Shown one piece after another: positions 18,330-26,840 of a DNA stretch of 64,000 nt. Made by a program: the position numbers and the translations under genes. Origin of the DNA: Gryllotalpicola protaetiae (lineage in GTDB: Bacteria; Actinomycetota; Actinomycetes; Actinomycetales; Microbacteriaceae); NCBI RefSeq assembly GCF_003627055.1, contig NZ_CP032624.1, forward strand, positions 3,038,001 through 3,102,000. Direction: 5' to 3'. Numbering within the stretch: position 1 is the first letter of the stretch; the number at the start of each line of letters is the position of its first letter. The notes beneath the pieces were generated by a model. It was given only the letters and a program-made list of their open reading frames with translations. It searched no databases and had not been told where the DNA came from.

Positions 18330-19439
18330 GTGAGTGTCGATCCTCCGTTCCGCAGTGACATCGTCGGCAGCTTCCTGCGCCCGGAGAGCGTGAAGCTCGC
18401 CCGCGCCGACTATGAGCTCGGCCTGCTCGACGCGGACCAGCTGCGCGTGATCGAGAACGCCGCCATCGTCGACGTGCTCGGGCGGCAGCGGGACTCAGGG
18501 CTGCGCGCCGTGACCGACGGCGAGCTCAGGCGCGCGTGGTGGCACTACGACTTCTTCGACGGGCTCGACGGGGTCTCAGTGGTCGACTCTGACCACGGAA
18601 TCCAATTCACGGGCGTCTCGACCGCGAACAAGGTGCTTCGGGTCAGCGACCGCATCGGGTTCTCATCGACGCACCCGTTCCTGGCGCACTACAGCTATCT
18701 GCACGAGAACGCGCCGGCCGGTCTGCTTCCCAAGATGACCATCCCGTCGCCGACGGTGCTCCACTTCCGATTGGACGCCGACGCGGTGACGACCACTGCC
18801 TACGTCGACCATGAGGACGCGTTCGACGACCTCGCCGCCGCCTACCGCGACGCCGTTCGGGCGTTCTACGACGCCGGGTGCCGGTACCTGCAGTTCGACG
18901 ACACCGCCTGGGCGTACCTCTGCTCCGAGGTCGAGCTCGAGAAGGCGGCCGCCCGAGGCATCCGCACCGAGGGCCTCGCCGAGCGGTATGCCGAGCTGAT
19001 CAACGCGTCGCTCGCAGGCAAGCCGTCGGACATGGTCGTGACGACCCATGTGTGCCGCGGGAACTTCCGGTCGACCTGGATCTCGTCGGGCGGCTACGAG
19101 CCCATCGCCGAGCAGTTGCTCGCGAACACGGACTACGACGGGTACTTCCTCGAGTACGACAGCGAGCGCGCGGGCGGATTCGAGCCCCTGAGGTTCCTGC
19201 CGCACGGTGCGAAGACGGTGGTGCTCGGCCTGATCACGTCGAAGTCGGGGGAGCTCGAGGATGTCGACGCGATCAAACGGCGCATCGAGGAGGCGACCGA
19301 GTTCGCGCCGCTCGAGCAGCTCGCCCTCAGCCCGCAGTGCGGCTTCGCCTCGACGGAGGAGGGCAATCTGCTGACCGAGGAGCAGCAGTGGGCGAAGGTG
19401 CGCGAGGTCGTCGCGATCGCCGAGGACGTCTGGGGCTGA
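18330..19439 (+). CDS. Cobalamin-independent methionine synthase II family protein (MetE C-terminal domain-like)
   Basis: A 369-aa single-barrel protein of the MetE C-terminal family, like Bacillus YxjG/YxjH. Opening motif DIVGSFLRP; zinc/thiol ligands appear as His and Cys in TTHVCRGNFRSTW, the Glu in LEYDSERAGG, and the Cys in LSPQCGFAS near the end. Such paralogues move methyl groups to homocysteine or other thiols from donors other than methyl-folate polyglutamate; the exact donor is unknown. It lacks the N-terminal half of true MetE. The genome also has metH (56388), so this may serve methionine salvage. Confidence 0.85.
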   Translation: MSVDPPFRSDIVGSFLRPESVKLARADYELGLLDADQLRVIENAAIVDVLGRQRDSGLRAVTDGELRRAWWHYDFFDGLDGVSVVDSDHGIQFTGVSTANKVLRVSDRIGFSSTHPFLAHYSYLHENAPAGLLPKMTIPSPTVLHFRLDADAVTTTAYVDHEDAFDDLAAAYRDAVRAFYDAGCRYLQFDDTAWAYLCSEVELEKAAARGIRTEGLAERYAELINASLAGKPSDMVVTTHVCRGNFRSTWISSGGYEPIAEQLLANTDYDGYFLEYDSERAGGFEPLRFLPHGAKTVVLGLITSKSGELEDVDAIKRRIEEATEFAPLEQLALSPQCGFASTEEGNLLTEEQQWAKVREVVAIAEDVWG

Positions 19440-19495
19440 CGGCAGGAGCGAGGTCGCCGTCGCACCGAGCGGCGGCGTGCCTGTCGGCGGACTCA

Positions 19496-19540
19496 GATGA
19501 GGGAACACTTTTGGCGACGCGCCGAATCTGTTCCCTCATC
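19496..19540. terminator. 12-bp perfect inverted repeat after the MetE-C-like gene
   Basis: GATGAGGGAACA (19496-19507) pairs perfectly with TGTTCCCTCATC (19529-19540). The 21-base loop can form an inner GGCG/CGCC stem. There is no T tract, so it may be a rho-independent-like stop, a REP-type element, or a protein site. Confidence 0.5.
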
Positions 19541-19581
19541 GAAATGACGCGGGAGGCACTGGTCGCCACGCGGCCGACCGG

Positions 19582-19587
19582 TACGCT
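19582..19587 (+). promoter_or_regulatory. -10 hexamer TACGCT of the pabB-like gene
   Basis: TACGCT lies six bases before ATG 19594. Confidence 0.5.
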
Positions 19588-19593
19588 CGCACG

Positions 19594-20940
19594 ATGATCG
19601 AGCGCGCAGCGACCTGGGTCGACCCGGAGGCGGCGTTTCTCGCACTCGACCGGGGCAGCGAAGTGGTGTGGCTCGATTCCGGGCCCGATGCCGTCGACGG
19701 CATCAGCGTGATCGGGTGGCCAGGCGCTGCCGCGCGTCGGCTGAGCGCGCGCACCGCGACGGATGTCTCGCCGATGCTCGCCGCGTTGAAGGCGGATCTC
19801 GCTGAACTTCTCGAGCGCGTTGGCAGCGTTGATGCCGACCGGCCCGTGGGGTCCGCAAAGGTCGGGGCCGGACTGCTGCCCGCATGGGCGGGGTGGTTCT
19901 CGCACGAGTTCGGGTCGGCGCTGCTGGGGGTGCCGACCGCGGCCGCCGGCGGTGCGCTCGCCGCGATGATGCTGGTCGAACGGGCTGTCGTCTTCGACCA
20001 CGGCGCTCGCGTCGTGAAGGTCGTCGCGGCCGACCTCGACGGCGACTGGGTCGAGGCGACGCTGCGCGCGCTCGAGGGGGCTTCGGCCGAGGCATCCGAC
20101 CCGCCAGCCGCGACCGAGCACGTCGAGATCTTGCGCGCGCATGATGACGCGGGTTATCTCGGGCTGATCCGGGCGAGTCAGGCGCATATCGCCGCGGGGG
20201 ACGCCTACCAGCTGTGCCTCACCGAGCAGTGGTCGGCGCCGCGACCGTCATCGCCGGTCGACGTGTATCGGCGGCTGCGTCGGCTCGCGCCGAGTCATCA
20301 CGGCGGCTACCTGCGGCTCGGCGGACTCGAGCTGCTGAGCGCCTCGCCCGAGCGGTTCGTCGAGGTGCGCGACGGCGTCGCCGCGACGCGACCGATGAAG
20401 GGCACGCGGCCTCGGGCGGCCGAGGCCGCCGCAGACGCCGCGCTCGCCGCAGAGCTGCTCGCGAGCGAGAAGGAGCAAGCCGAGAACCTGATGATCGTCG
20501 ACCTGGTGCGCAACGACCTGTCCCGAGTGAGCGAACTCGGCTCGGTGACCGTCGACGAGTTGTTCGGCCTCGAGAGCTACCGCACCGTGCACCAGCTGGT
20601 GAGCACGGTGAGGGGGCGGCTGGCTCCGGGCATGGGGGCGACGGATGCCTTCGCCGCGCTCTTCCCCGCGGGGTCGATGACCGGCGCGCCGAAGCGGCGT
20701 TCGGTTGAGCTGCTGGCCGAGCTCGAAGGCATGCCGCGCGGGGCATATGCGGGCGCCTTCGGCTACTTCGCGGCGGACGGGCCGGCGGATTTCGCGACGA
20801 CGATCCGGACGATCGTCGTCGACGGCGATCGCGCGACCTTCGGCACCGGCGGGGGGATCACGGCCTCGTCGGAGCCCGAGGCGGAGCTCGCCGAGATGAA
20901 GCTCAAGGCGGCCGCCCAGATCGCCGCGCTCGGCGGGTAG
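19594..20940 (+). CDS. pabB: Aminodeoxychorismate synthase component I-like (chorismate-binding enzyme)
   Basis: A 448-aa chorismate-utilising enzyme with the anthranilate synthase I/PabB fold. The C-terminal domain has RASQAHIAAGDAYQLCLTEQW near 190, SASPERFVEV near 250, RPMKGTRPR near 267, EKEQAENLMIVDLVRNDLSR near 292-311, and the closing FGTGGGITASSEPEAEL. The Lys in RPMKGTRPR fits the PabB nucleophile pattern (PIKGT), pointing to 4-amino-4-deoxychorismate for folate rather than anthranilate. No glutamine amidotransferase partner is next to it, so the amidase subunit must be elsewhere. Confidence 0.85.
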   Translation: MIERAATWVDPEAAFLALDRGSEVVWLDSGPDAVDGISVIGWPGAAARRLSARTATDVSPMLAALKADLAELLERVGSVDADRPVGSAKVGAGLLPAWAGWFSHEFGSALLGVPTAAAGGALAAMMLVERAVVFDHGARVVKVVAADLDGDWVEATLRALEGASAEASDPPAATEHVEILRAHDDAGYLGLIRASQAHIAAGDAYQLCLTEQWSAPRPSSPVDVYRRLRRLAPSHHGGYLRLGGLELLSASPERFVEVRDGVAATRPMKGTRPRAAEAAADAALAAELLASEKEQAENLMIVDLVRNDLSRVSELGSVTVDELFGLESYRTVHQLVSTVRGRLAPGMGATDAFAALFPAGSMTGAPKRRSVELLAELEGMPRGAYAGAFGYFAADGPADFATTIRTIVVDGDRATFGTGGGITASSEPEAELAEMKLKAAAQIAALGG

Positions 20941-20951
20941 GGCGCTGAGCA

Positions 20952-21028
20952 GATCGGGCGCAATCGGGTCGATCGGGCGCACCGATTGTGCCGATCGATC
21001 TGCCCGATCGACTCAGTTGCGCCCGATC
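20952..21028. terminator. Nested inverted repeats between convergent pabB-like and chrA genes
   Basis: Outer arms GATCGGGCGCAA (20952-20963) and TTGCGCCCGATC (21017-21028) are perfect, as are the inner arms GTCGATCGGGC (20968-20978) and GCCCGATCGAC (21002-21012). They form a long two-stage stem in the gap between two converging genes, so a bidirectional terminator is the simplest reading. There is no T tract. Confidence 0.55.
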
Positions 21029-21040
21029 GGCCGCGAGGCG

Positions 21041-22261
21041 TCACAGGACGAGGAACCCGATCACGCCGGCCGCGATGACGACAGCCCAGGGCGGCGACTT
21101 CCAGAACTGCAGGGCCAGGAACGCCGCGACAGCGACGGCGAGAGCACGCGCCGAGGTGACGCCCGACGTGAAGACCGGGTCGTAGAGCGCGGCGGCGAGG
21201 ATGCCAACGACGCCGGCGTTCACTCCCATGAGCGCGCGGCGCACGCGCGGGGCGGCGCGCAGCGCATCCCAGAAAGGCAGCGCCCCGACGATCAGCAGCG
21301 CCGGGGGCAGGAAGATCGCGAGGAGCGCGATCGACGCGCCCGCGACGCCCGTCGGGCCCGATTGCATGACGGCCCCGAGGAACGCCGCGAACGTGAAGAG
21401 CGGCCCCGGAACCGCCTGCGCCGCGCCGTAGCCCGCCAGGAAATCGGTATGGCTCACGAGCCCGGTCTGCACCGTGCCCGCCTGCAGCAGAGGCAGCACG
21501 ACATGGCCGCCGCCGAAGACCAGCGCGCCCGAGCGGTAGAAGATGTCGACGAGGCGGATGCCTGCGTCGTGCGTCGCCGCGTACGCGATGGGCAGCGCCG
21601 CGAGCAGTGCGAAGAACAGGGTGAGGCACGCGACGGCGACGCCGCGGGGTACGCGGACGGTGAAGGCATCTGCATCTTCGATCGTCGTCGGCGGCGCAGT
21701 CAGCCACAGCAGGCCGGCCCCGGCGGCCGCGGCGATCACGATCACCTGGCCGAGCGAGCTCGGGATGAGCAGCACGGCGATCATCGCACCGATCGCGATG
21801 GTCGCGCGCTTGGTGTCGGGCGCGAGCGTGCGGGCCATGCCGAGCACGGCCTGCGCGACGACCGCGACGGCAGCCGCCTTGAGCCCCTGCAGCCAGCCGG
21901 TGTCGCCGATGTCGCCGACGGCCTCGACGCCGAAGGCGAATGCGGTGAGCAGTGCAGCCGACGGCAGGGTGAAGGCGCACCAGGCGGCGAGCATCCCCAG
22001 GAATCCCGCGCGCTGCAGCCCGATCGCCATGCCCACCTGGCTGCTGGCGGGGCCCGGCAGGAACTGGCAGAGGGCGACGAGGTCGGCATACGCCTTCTCG
22101 GACAGCCAGCGGCGGCGCAGCACGAACGCATCGCGGAAGTATCCGAGATGCGCGACCGGGCCGCCGAACGAGGTGACGCCGAGGCGCAGGAAGACGAGGA
22201 ACACCTCGGCGACGGTGCCGGGATGGCGGGCTGGGGGCGCGGCGGGCGCGTCGGTCGGCAC
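21041..22261 (-). CDS. chrA: Chromate transporter, two-domain CHR family
   Basis: A 406-aa membrane protein with two homologous CHR halves. The first has FGGPVAHLGYF near residue 33 and CQFLPGPASSQVGM near 65; the second has VFGGGHVVLPLL near 248 and AAQAVPGPLFTFAAF near 282. ChrA proteins export chromate using the proton gradient and give resistance; some family members carry other oxyanions. No chrB-like gene is adjacent. GTG 22261 follows a TAGGTT hexamer that lies inside the end of the upstream lipoprotein gene. Confidence 0.9.
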   Translation of the reverse strand: MPTDAPAAPPARHPGTVAEVFLVFLRLGVTSFGGPVAHLGYFRDAFVLRRRWLSEKAYADLVALCQFLPGPASSQVGMAIGLQRAGFLGMLAAWCAFTLPSAALLTAFAFGVEAVGDIGDTGWLQGLKAAAVAVVAQAVLGMARTLAPDTKRATIAIGAMIAVLLIPSSLGQVIVIAAAAGAGLLWLTAPPTTIEDADAFTVRVPRGVAVACLTLFFALLAALPIAYAATHDAGIRLVDIFYRSGALVFGGGHVVLPLLQAGTVQTGLVSHTDFLAGYGAAQAVPGPLFTFAAFLGAVMQSGPTGVAGASIALLAIFLPPALLIVGALPFWDALRAAPRVRRALMGVNAGVVGILAAALYDPVFTSGVTSARALAVAVAAFLALQFWKSPPWAVVIAAGVIGFLVL

Positions 22262-22267
22262 GCGCCG

Positions 22268-22273
22268 AACCTA
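22268..22273 (-). promoter_or_regulatory. -10 hexamer TAGGTT of chrA
   Basis: TAGGTT overlaps the stop codon of the preceding same-strand gene and lies six bases before GTG 22261. Confidence 0.45.
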
Positions 22274-23788
22274 GCAGTGCGTGTTGTCCTGCGGGAGCGT
22301 GCCCGACATCAAGTACGCGTCAACGGCACTGTCGACGCAGTTGTTGCCGCCGTTGTACGAGGTGTGACCGTCACCGTCGCGGATCAGCAGACGTGTGTTC
22401 GACATTCGGGCATGGACGGCGACGGCGTTCGAGTGCGGCGTCTCAGGGTCGCCGGTTGCCGAAACGATGAGCACGGGGTGCGCAGGTCTCGGCAGCGTCT
22501 TGTCGCTGAAGTGCTTGCCCGATGTGGGAAGGCCTTCGCAGACGGCGCCCTGATAGCTGAAATAGGGGCCGAGCACCGGCGCCGCCGTGCGCAGTTTCAT
22601 CGCTTCGTCCGCCATCGCCGCGGCACCGGTGGGAAGACTCCGATCCGCGCATGAGATGGCGATGTTGGCGGGGTACCACGAGCCTGAGGTGAAGTCCGGG
22701 CTCCAGGCGAAGTAGTCCTCTGCGAGCGTGAGCAGGTCATCGCCGTTTCCGTGCATCGCCGCGGTGAGGGCGTCATCGAGATTCGAGAACGCGGTGCCGG
22801 TGAGGGACTGCGAAGCGAGGCCATCGCTGATGCCGAGCGTGGCGGCCCCGCCGCCGAGTCGGAAACTGCCGGAGGTCGTCAGCGGATGGTCCGCAAGGCC
22901 GGCGAGCAGATTCGCCAACGTCGCGCGGCTTTGATCCAGCGATCCGGTGAACGGGCACCCGAGCCTGCCGCTGCATGACGCCAGGTAGTCGTCGAGGTCC
23001 TTCTCGAACGCGGCGGCCGCGTTGACATCGAGGTCGACGGCGGGCTCGAGAGGGTCCTCCACGCCGTCGAGGACGACGCGGCCGATGTGCTCGGGGAACA
23101 GGGATTCGTACACGATGCCGAGGTCTGTTCCATAGGACTCGCCGACGTAGTCGAGCCGCTTCTGCCCGAGAGCTGCGCGGACGACGTCGAGGTCGCGCGC
23201 GGCCGTCACCGTGTCGACATGTCGGAGCAGCTCGGTTCCCGTGTGCTTGACGCATTCAGCCGCGTAGCTGCGGTCACTCTTCTCCTCCGCCGAGACCCAC
23301 GCCGCGCTGCCGACGGGCGCCGGGTCGGGGGCGAAGATCAGCGTGCCGAGCTCGGACTCCGGTCCGCAGTCCACCCGCGTCGAGAGCCCGACGCCTGGTG
23401 GGTCGTAGCCGACTACGTCGTAGTCCGCTGCGACGAGACCGTCGACTCCATAGCTGGTTCCGCCCGTGTAGTCCTCGGCTACTCCGCCGGGTCCGCCCGG
23501 GTTCCAGATGATCGTCCCCTTTGCGCGCCCGGAGAGCGCGGCGCTCTTGATGAGACCCACGTGGATGGTCGCTCCGCCAGGCTTGCTCCAGTCCTCGGGG
23601 ACGGTGACCTTGGTGCAGATGTACGCGCCGACGCACGGCTTCCACGTCAGCTTCTGGTGGTAGAACTTCGCAGCGCCGGCCGGTCCGCTCGCGGAGGCGG
23701 ACGGGCCGAAGCATCCGCTCACCCCGATCACCACCGCGAGTGCAAGCGCGCCGAGCAACCCGACCGTCCTCACGCGCCGCACCCGCAT
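22271..23788 (-). CDS. Alpha/beta-hydrolase lipoprotein, TAP-like (tripeptidyl aminopeptidase type)
   Basis: About 505 aa from ATG 23788; an in-frame ATG 12 codons upstream (23824) would overlap the VWA gene. The N-terminus is a lipoprotein signal (positive MRVRRVRTVG, hydrophobic core, lipobox VSGC), so the protein is probably membrane-anchored outside the cell. The hydrolase fold shows WNPGGPGG (oxyanion loop), the nucleophile in GESYGTDLG near 195, and a C-terminal TAP-like domain with LIVSATGDPETPHSN and the His in GDGHTSY. Relatives are secreted aminopeptidases and antibiotic-related hydrolases. It closes the VWA/MoxR run. Confidence 0.85.
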   Translation of the reverse strand: MRVRRVRTVGLLGALALAVVIGVSGCFGPSASASGPAGAAKFYHQKLTWKPCVGAYICTKVTVPEDWSKPGGATIHVGLIKSAALSGRAKGTIIWNPGGPGGVAEDYTGGTSYGVDGLVAADYDVVGYDPPGVGLSTRVDCGPESELGTLIFAPDPAPVGSAAWVSAEEKSDRSYAAECVKHTGTELLRHVDTVTAARDLDVVRAALGQKRLDYVGESYGTDLGIVYESLFPEHIGRVVLDGVEDPLEPAVDLDVNAAAAFEKDLDDYLASCSGRLGCPFTGSLDQSRATLANLLAGLADHPLTTSGSFRLGGGAATLGISDGLASQSLTGTAFSNLDDALTAAMHGNGDDLLTLAEDYFAWSPDFTSGSWYPANIAISCADRSLPTGAAAMADEAMKLRTAAPVLGPYFSYQGAVCEGLPTSGKHFSDKTLPRPAHPVLIVSATGDPETPHSNAVAVHARMSNTRLLIRDGDGHTSYNGGNNCVDSAVDAYLMSGTLPQDNTHC

Positions 23789-23798
23789 GGCCGCATCA

Positions 23799-24938
23799 TC
23801 ACGGCGGCGGGCGGTCACCGCCATACGTCGTCTGTCGTATGCCGCCGGGCGTGCGCACCCGCGAGAACCACAGCGACAGCCCGACCGCGACCGCGATCAG
23901 CAGGCCGCCGATGCCGGCGAACCATGCGGCGAGGTCGACATGCTGCTTCACAAGGCTGAACTTGCTCGGCAGGCTCGCCAGCGCGCTCTTGAGCTCGTCG
24001 GCGTTCTGCGCGCGGTGATAGGTGCCGCCGGTCGTCTTCGCGATCTGCTTCAGCGCGCCCTCGTCGATCTGCAGCACGTTGCCGCGCCCGCCGAAGCCGC
24101 CCCCGTCGAAACCGCCGCCGGCCCCCGGGCCGAACCCGCCGCCGCCGAACCCGCCGAAGCCGTCGTTCAGCTGCGAGCCGGGGCAGACGAGCGACGACGG
24201 CGTAGTCGTGCCGAAGCCGATGGTGAAGACGCGCACGTGCCGCTCCGCCGCGAACTTCGCGGCCGTCTGCGGGTCGATCCCCTGCGTGTTGGCGCCGTCC
24301 GTCAGCAGCACGATCGCGTCGGGGGCGAAGGCGCCGGGCTTCGGCGCCGGAACCATGTCGGGCGCGGTGCTGTCGGTGCCGGTCGGCGCGACCGACGGGT
24401 CGACCTTCGAGATCGCGTCGAGTGACGTCATCACCGCCTGCCCGATCGCCGTGCCGCGCGAGGTGGTGAGGCCCTTCAGCCCGTCGAGCAGCGACTTCGT
24501 GTCGCCGGTCGGCGGCACGAGCACGCCCGCCGCGCCGGCGAAGGCGACGAGCCCGACCTTCGGGCCGCCGGCGAGCGACGTGATGAAGGTGCTCGCCTGC
24601 TGCTCGGCGGCCGTGATGCGGTTGGGCTTCACATCGGTCGAGCACATCGAGCCGGACACGTCGAGAGCGAGCACGATCGTCGACGATTTCGACGGGACGG
24701 TGACGGATGCCTGCGGCCGCGCCGCCCCGACCGCGAGCACCCCGATGCCGAGCAGCATCAGAGCAACCGGAATCCGCCGCACCCAGCTGCTGCGCGCGGG
24801 CAGCGCCTGCCGCACGACCGCGATCGACGCGACCCGCACCGCCGCGCGCCGACGGCGCCGCCGCAGCCACCAGGCGGTGAGGAGCAGCGCCGGAATGACG
24901 ACCAGTGCGAGCAGCGCCCACGGCCATGTGAAGCTCAT
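23799..24938 (-). CDS. VWA-domain membrane protein (BatA/BatB-like) with Gly/Phe-rich insert
   Basis: A 379-aa protein: TM helix near residues 6-24, a basic stretch, a second TM (about 50-68), a von Willebrand A domain (about 80-310) and a C-terminal TM (about 340-362). The MIDAS motif is DVSGSM, with a later LLTDGANTQG acid. In the middle lies a Gly/Phe-rich loop (about residues 255-290, e.g. GFGGFGGGGFGPG) absent from the neighbouring paralogue. ATG 24938 shares one base with the stop of the preceding VWA gene. Such proteins work with MoxR ATPases and DUF58 proteins at the envelope. Confidence 0.9.
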   Translation of the reverse strand: MSFTWPWALLALVVIPALLLTAWWLRRRRRRAAVRVASIAVVRQALPARSSWVRRIPVALMLLGIGVLAVGAARPQASVTVPSKSSTIVLALDVSGSMCSTDVKPNRITAAEQQASTFITSLAGGPKVGLVAFAGAAGVLVPPTGDTKSLLDGLKGLTTSRGTAIGQAVMTSLDAISKVDPSVAPTGTDSTAPDMVPAPKPGAFAPDAIVLLTDGANTQGIDPQTAAKFAAERHVRVFTIGFGTTTPSSLVCPGSQLNDGFGGFGGGGFGPGAGGGFDGGGFGGRGNVLQIDEGALKQIAKTTGGTYHRAQNADELKSALASLPSKFSLVKQHVDLAAWFAGIGGLLIAVAVGLSLWFSRVRTPGGIRQTTYGGDRPPP

Positions 24939-25897
24939 CAGACCACCCGCCCCGTGCCGGCCACGGTCAGCACCGCGCCGGCGAGCAGCAGTGCGAGCGC
25001 GAGGCCGATGAGGCCGCCCGCCAGCGGGTACGCCTTGTTCTGCAGGGTCAGTCTGAGGTCGATCGACTTCGCGACGCTGCCGAGTTGCGCGGCATCCGTC
25101 GCAGGGTGGTATGCGCCGCTCGTGATCTGCGAGATGCCCTTCAGCGTGTCCTCGTCGAGGGCGGTGTGCAGCCGGTAGCCGTCGACGGTCACCGTCGTGC
25201 CCGCGGTGGTCCCGACGCCGACGGTGTCGACGTGCACACTCGACTGCTGGGCGAGCAGCTCGGCGGCGGTGACGGCGTCGGGGTTGCCCGTGTCCTGCCC
25301 GTCGCTGAAGATCACGATCGTCGCCGAGCCCCAGTAGCCGAGGTCCGGCAGCTGCCCGTCCTGCCCGATCGTGACCGTCTTCCCGGTGATCGCCGCGAGT
25401 GAGCCCGTGATCGCCGCCGCGAGCGAGGTGCCCCCCGAGACCTTGAGCCGCTCGATCGCGTTGAGCGCCTGGCTGTGGTCGGCGTTCGGCTTCGTCGTCA
25501 CGAGCGCGCCCTCTTCGAACGCGACGACGCCGATGTCGACGCTCGACGGCTGCGCGTCGATGAACTTCTTGGCCGCCTTCTCGGCTGCGACGATGCGGCT
25601 CGGCTTCACGTCGGTGGCGCTCATCGACTGCGACACGTCCATCGCGATCATCACCGTGCCGGATGCGCGCGGGACGGGCACGGATGCCGCAGGCCCCGCC
25701 GCCCCGAACGCCAGCACACCCACGCCCGCGATCGTCAGACAGATGCCGATCCGACGAGCACGCCCGCTTCCCGCCCGGTTCGCGCCGAGGCGGGCGAGTG
25801 CGGCGCTGCGGCGCTGGTCGAACACGATTGCGACGACGATGAGCGCCGCGACGACGACGGCGCCGAGCACGAGCAGGGGAGCAGCGTCGAGGGTCAT
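24938..25897 (-). CDS. VWA-domain membrane protein
   Basis: A 319-aa protein with TMs near residues 8-25 and 50-70, a VWA domain with the MIDAS motif DVSQSMS near 89 and a FSDGQDTGNP acid near 195, and a C-terminal TM (about 291-312). It overlaps the DUF58 gene by four bases and the next VWA gene by one, so all are one translation unit. It is a paralogue of the following protein; the pair resembles BatA/BatB of aerotolerance operons. Confidence 0.9.
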   Translation of the reverse strand: MTLDAAPLLVLGAVVVAALIVVAIVFDQRRSAALARLGANRAGSGRARRIGICLTIAGVGVLAFGAAGPAASVPVPRASGTVMIAMDVSQSMSATDVKPSRIVAAEKAAKKFIDAQPSSVDIGVVAFEEGALVTTKPNADHSQALNAIERLKVSGGTSLAAAITGSLAAITGKTVTIGQDGQLPDLGYWGSATIVIFSDGQDTGNPDAVTAAELLAQQSSVHVDTVGVGTTAGTTVTVDGYRLHTALDEDTLKGISQITSGAYHPATDAAQLGSVAKSIDLRLTLQNKAYPLAGGLIGLALALLLAGAVLTVAGTGRVV

Positions 25898-26823
25898 GGG
25901 CGCCGCTCTGCCCGGGGCCGTTGGGTGGCGGCGACGATGTCGACGAGCGCGCGGTCGAGCTCGCGCTCGGTGTCGACGCGGTGCACGGGCACCCCGGCGC
26001 GGCGCATGCCCGCGTCGAGCTCACCCTCGAGCCGGTCGACGCCGCGGCGGTAACCCGCGCGGAACACCGGGTCCGAGGTGTCGACGACCAGCTGCTCGCC
26101 GGTCTCGGCGTCTTCGACGATGATGAGGCCCGCCTCGGGCAGCTCGCCCTCCGCGGCATCCGTCACGCGCAGCGCGACCACCTCATGCCGCTGTGTCAGC
26201 CGCAGCAGGGCGGCCGGCCAGTCGCCGGTGCCGATGAAATCCGAGACGACGATGATCAGGCTGCGGCGGCGCGCGAGCCCGGCTATGCGGTCGAGCATGG
26301 CGGCGAGATCGGTGGTGGCGCGGGTTTTCGGGCGCGGGGCCGATGCTTCGCGCGACAGCTCGTGCCCGATGCGCAGCGCGTGCCGTCGCCCGGTCCCCGG
26401 CGGCACGACGCGGGTCGCGCCCTCGTCGTAGAAGAGAGCGCCGACCCGGTTCCCGCCGCGCCCGAACAGGCGCGCGAGGGCGAGGGCCAACTCGGCGAGC
26501 ACGTCGTCCTTGCCGCGGCCGGCCTCGGTGCGGTGGCCTGCACCGAGCGACGCCGAGCGATCGAGCACGAGCCACACCGTCAGCTCGCGGTCCTCGGTGA
26601 AGACGCGCACGTGCGGCTCGCCGAGCCGCGCGGTGACGTTCCAGTCCATGCGGCGGGCGTCGTCGCCGGCGACGTAGGCGCGCAGCCCCGCGAAGTCGAA
26701 CCCAGAGCCGCGCAGCGCCGTGCGGTAGCCGCCCTGCAGCTGCCCCTCGAGGCGGCGCAGCACGCGCCACTCGAGCCGCAGCAGCAGCCTTTCCGCCGCA
26801 CGGGACGTGGTGGGCTCAGGCAT
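25894..26823 (-). CDS. DUF58 domain protein
   Basis: A 309-aa DUF58 protein; the hallmark GSGFDFAGLRAYVAGDDARR lies near residue 40, followed by DWNVTARLGEPHVRVF and a VWA-like core (LVLDRSASLG near 88). This version lacks transmembrane segments and looks cytoplasmic. It sits between moxR (17 bp) and the VWA genes (4-bp overlap), the standard order of MoxR-DUF58-VWA clusters, where it is thought to present clients to the chaperone ATPase. Confidence 0.9.
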   Translation of the reverse strand: MPEPTTSRAAERLLLRLEWRVLRRLEGQLQGGYRTALRGSGFDFAGLRAYVAGDDARRMDWNVTARLGEPHVRVFTEDRELTVWLVLDRSASLGAGHRTEAGRGKDDVLAELALALARLFGRGGNRVGALFYDEGATRVVPPGTGRRHALRIGHELSREASAPRPKTRATTDLAAMLDRIAGLARRRSLIIVVSDFIGTGDWPAALLRLTQRHEVVALRVTDAAEGELPEAGLIIVEDAETGEQLVVDTSDPVFRAGYRRGVDRLEGELDAGMRRAGVPVHRVDTERELDRALVDIVAATQRPRAERRP

Positions 26824-26840
26824 CCGCTCTCACCTGTTCT

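Noticed and set aside
23789-23824. Start of the TAP-like lipoprotein at ATG 23824
   Set aside because: It would add a charged 12-residue prefix before an otherwise standard lipoprotein signal and overlap the VWA gene by 26 bp. ATG 23788 is the better start, though no ribosome site decides it.
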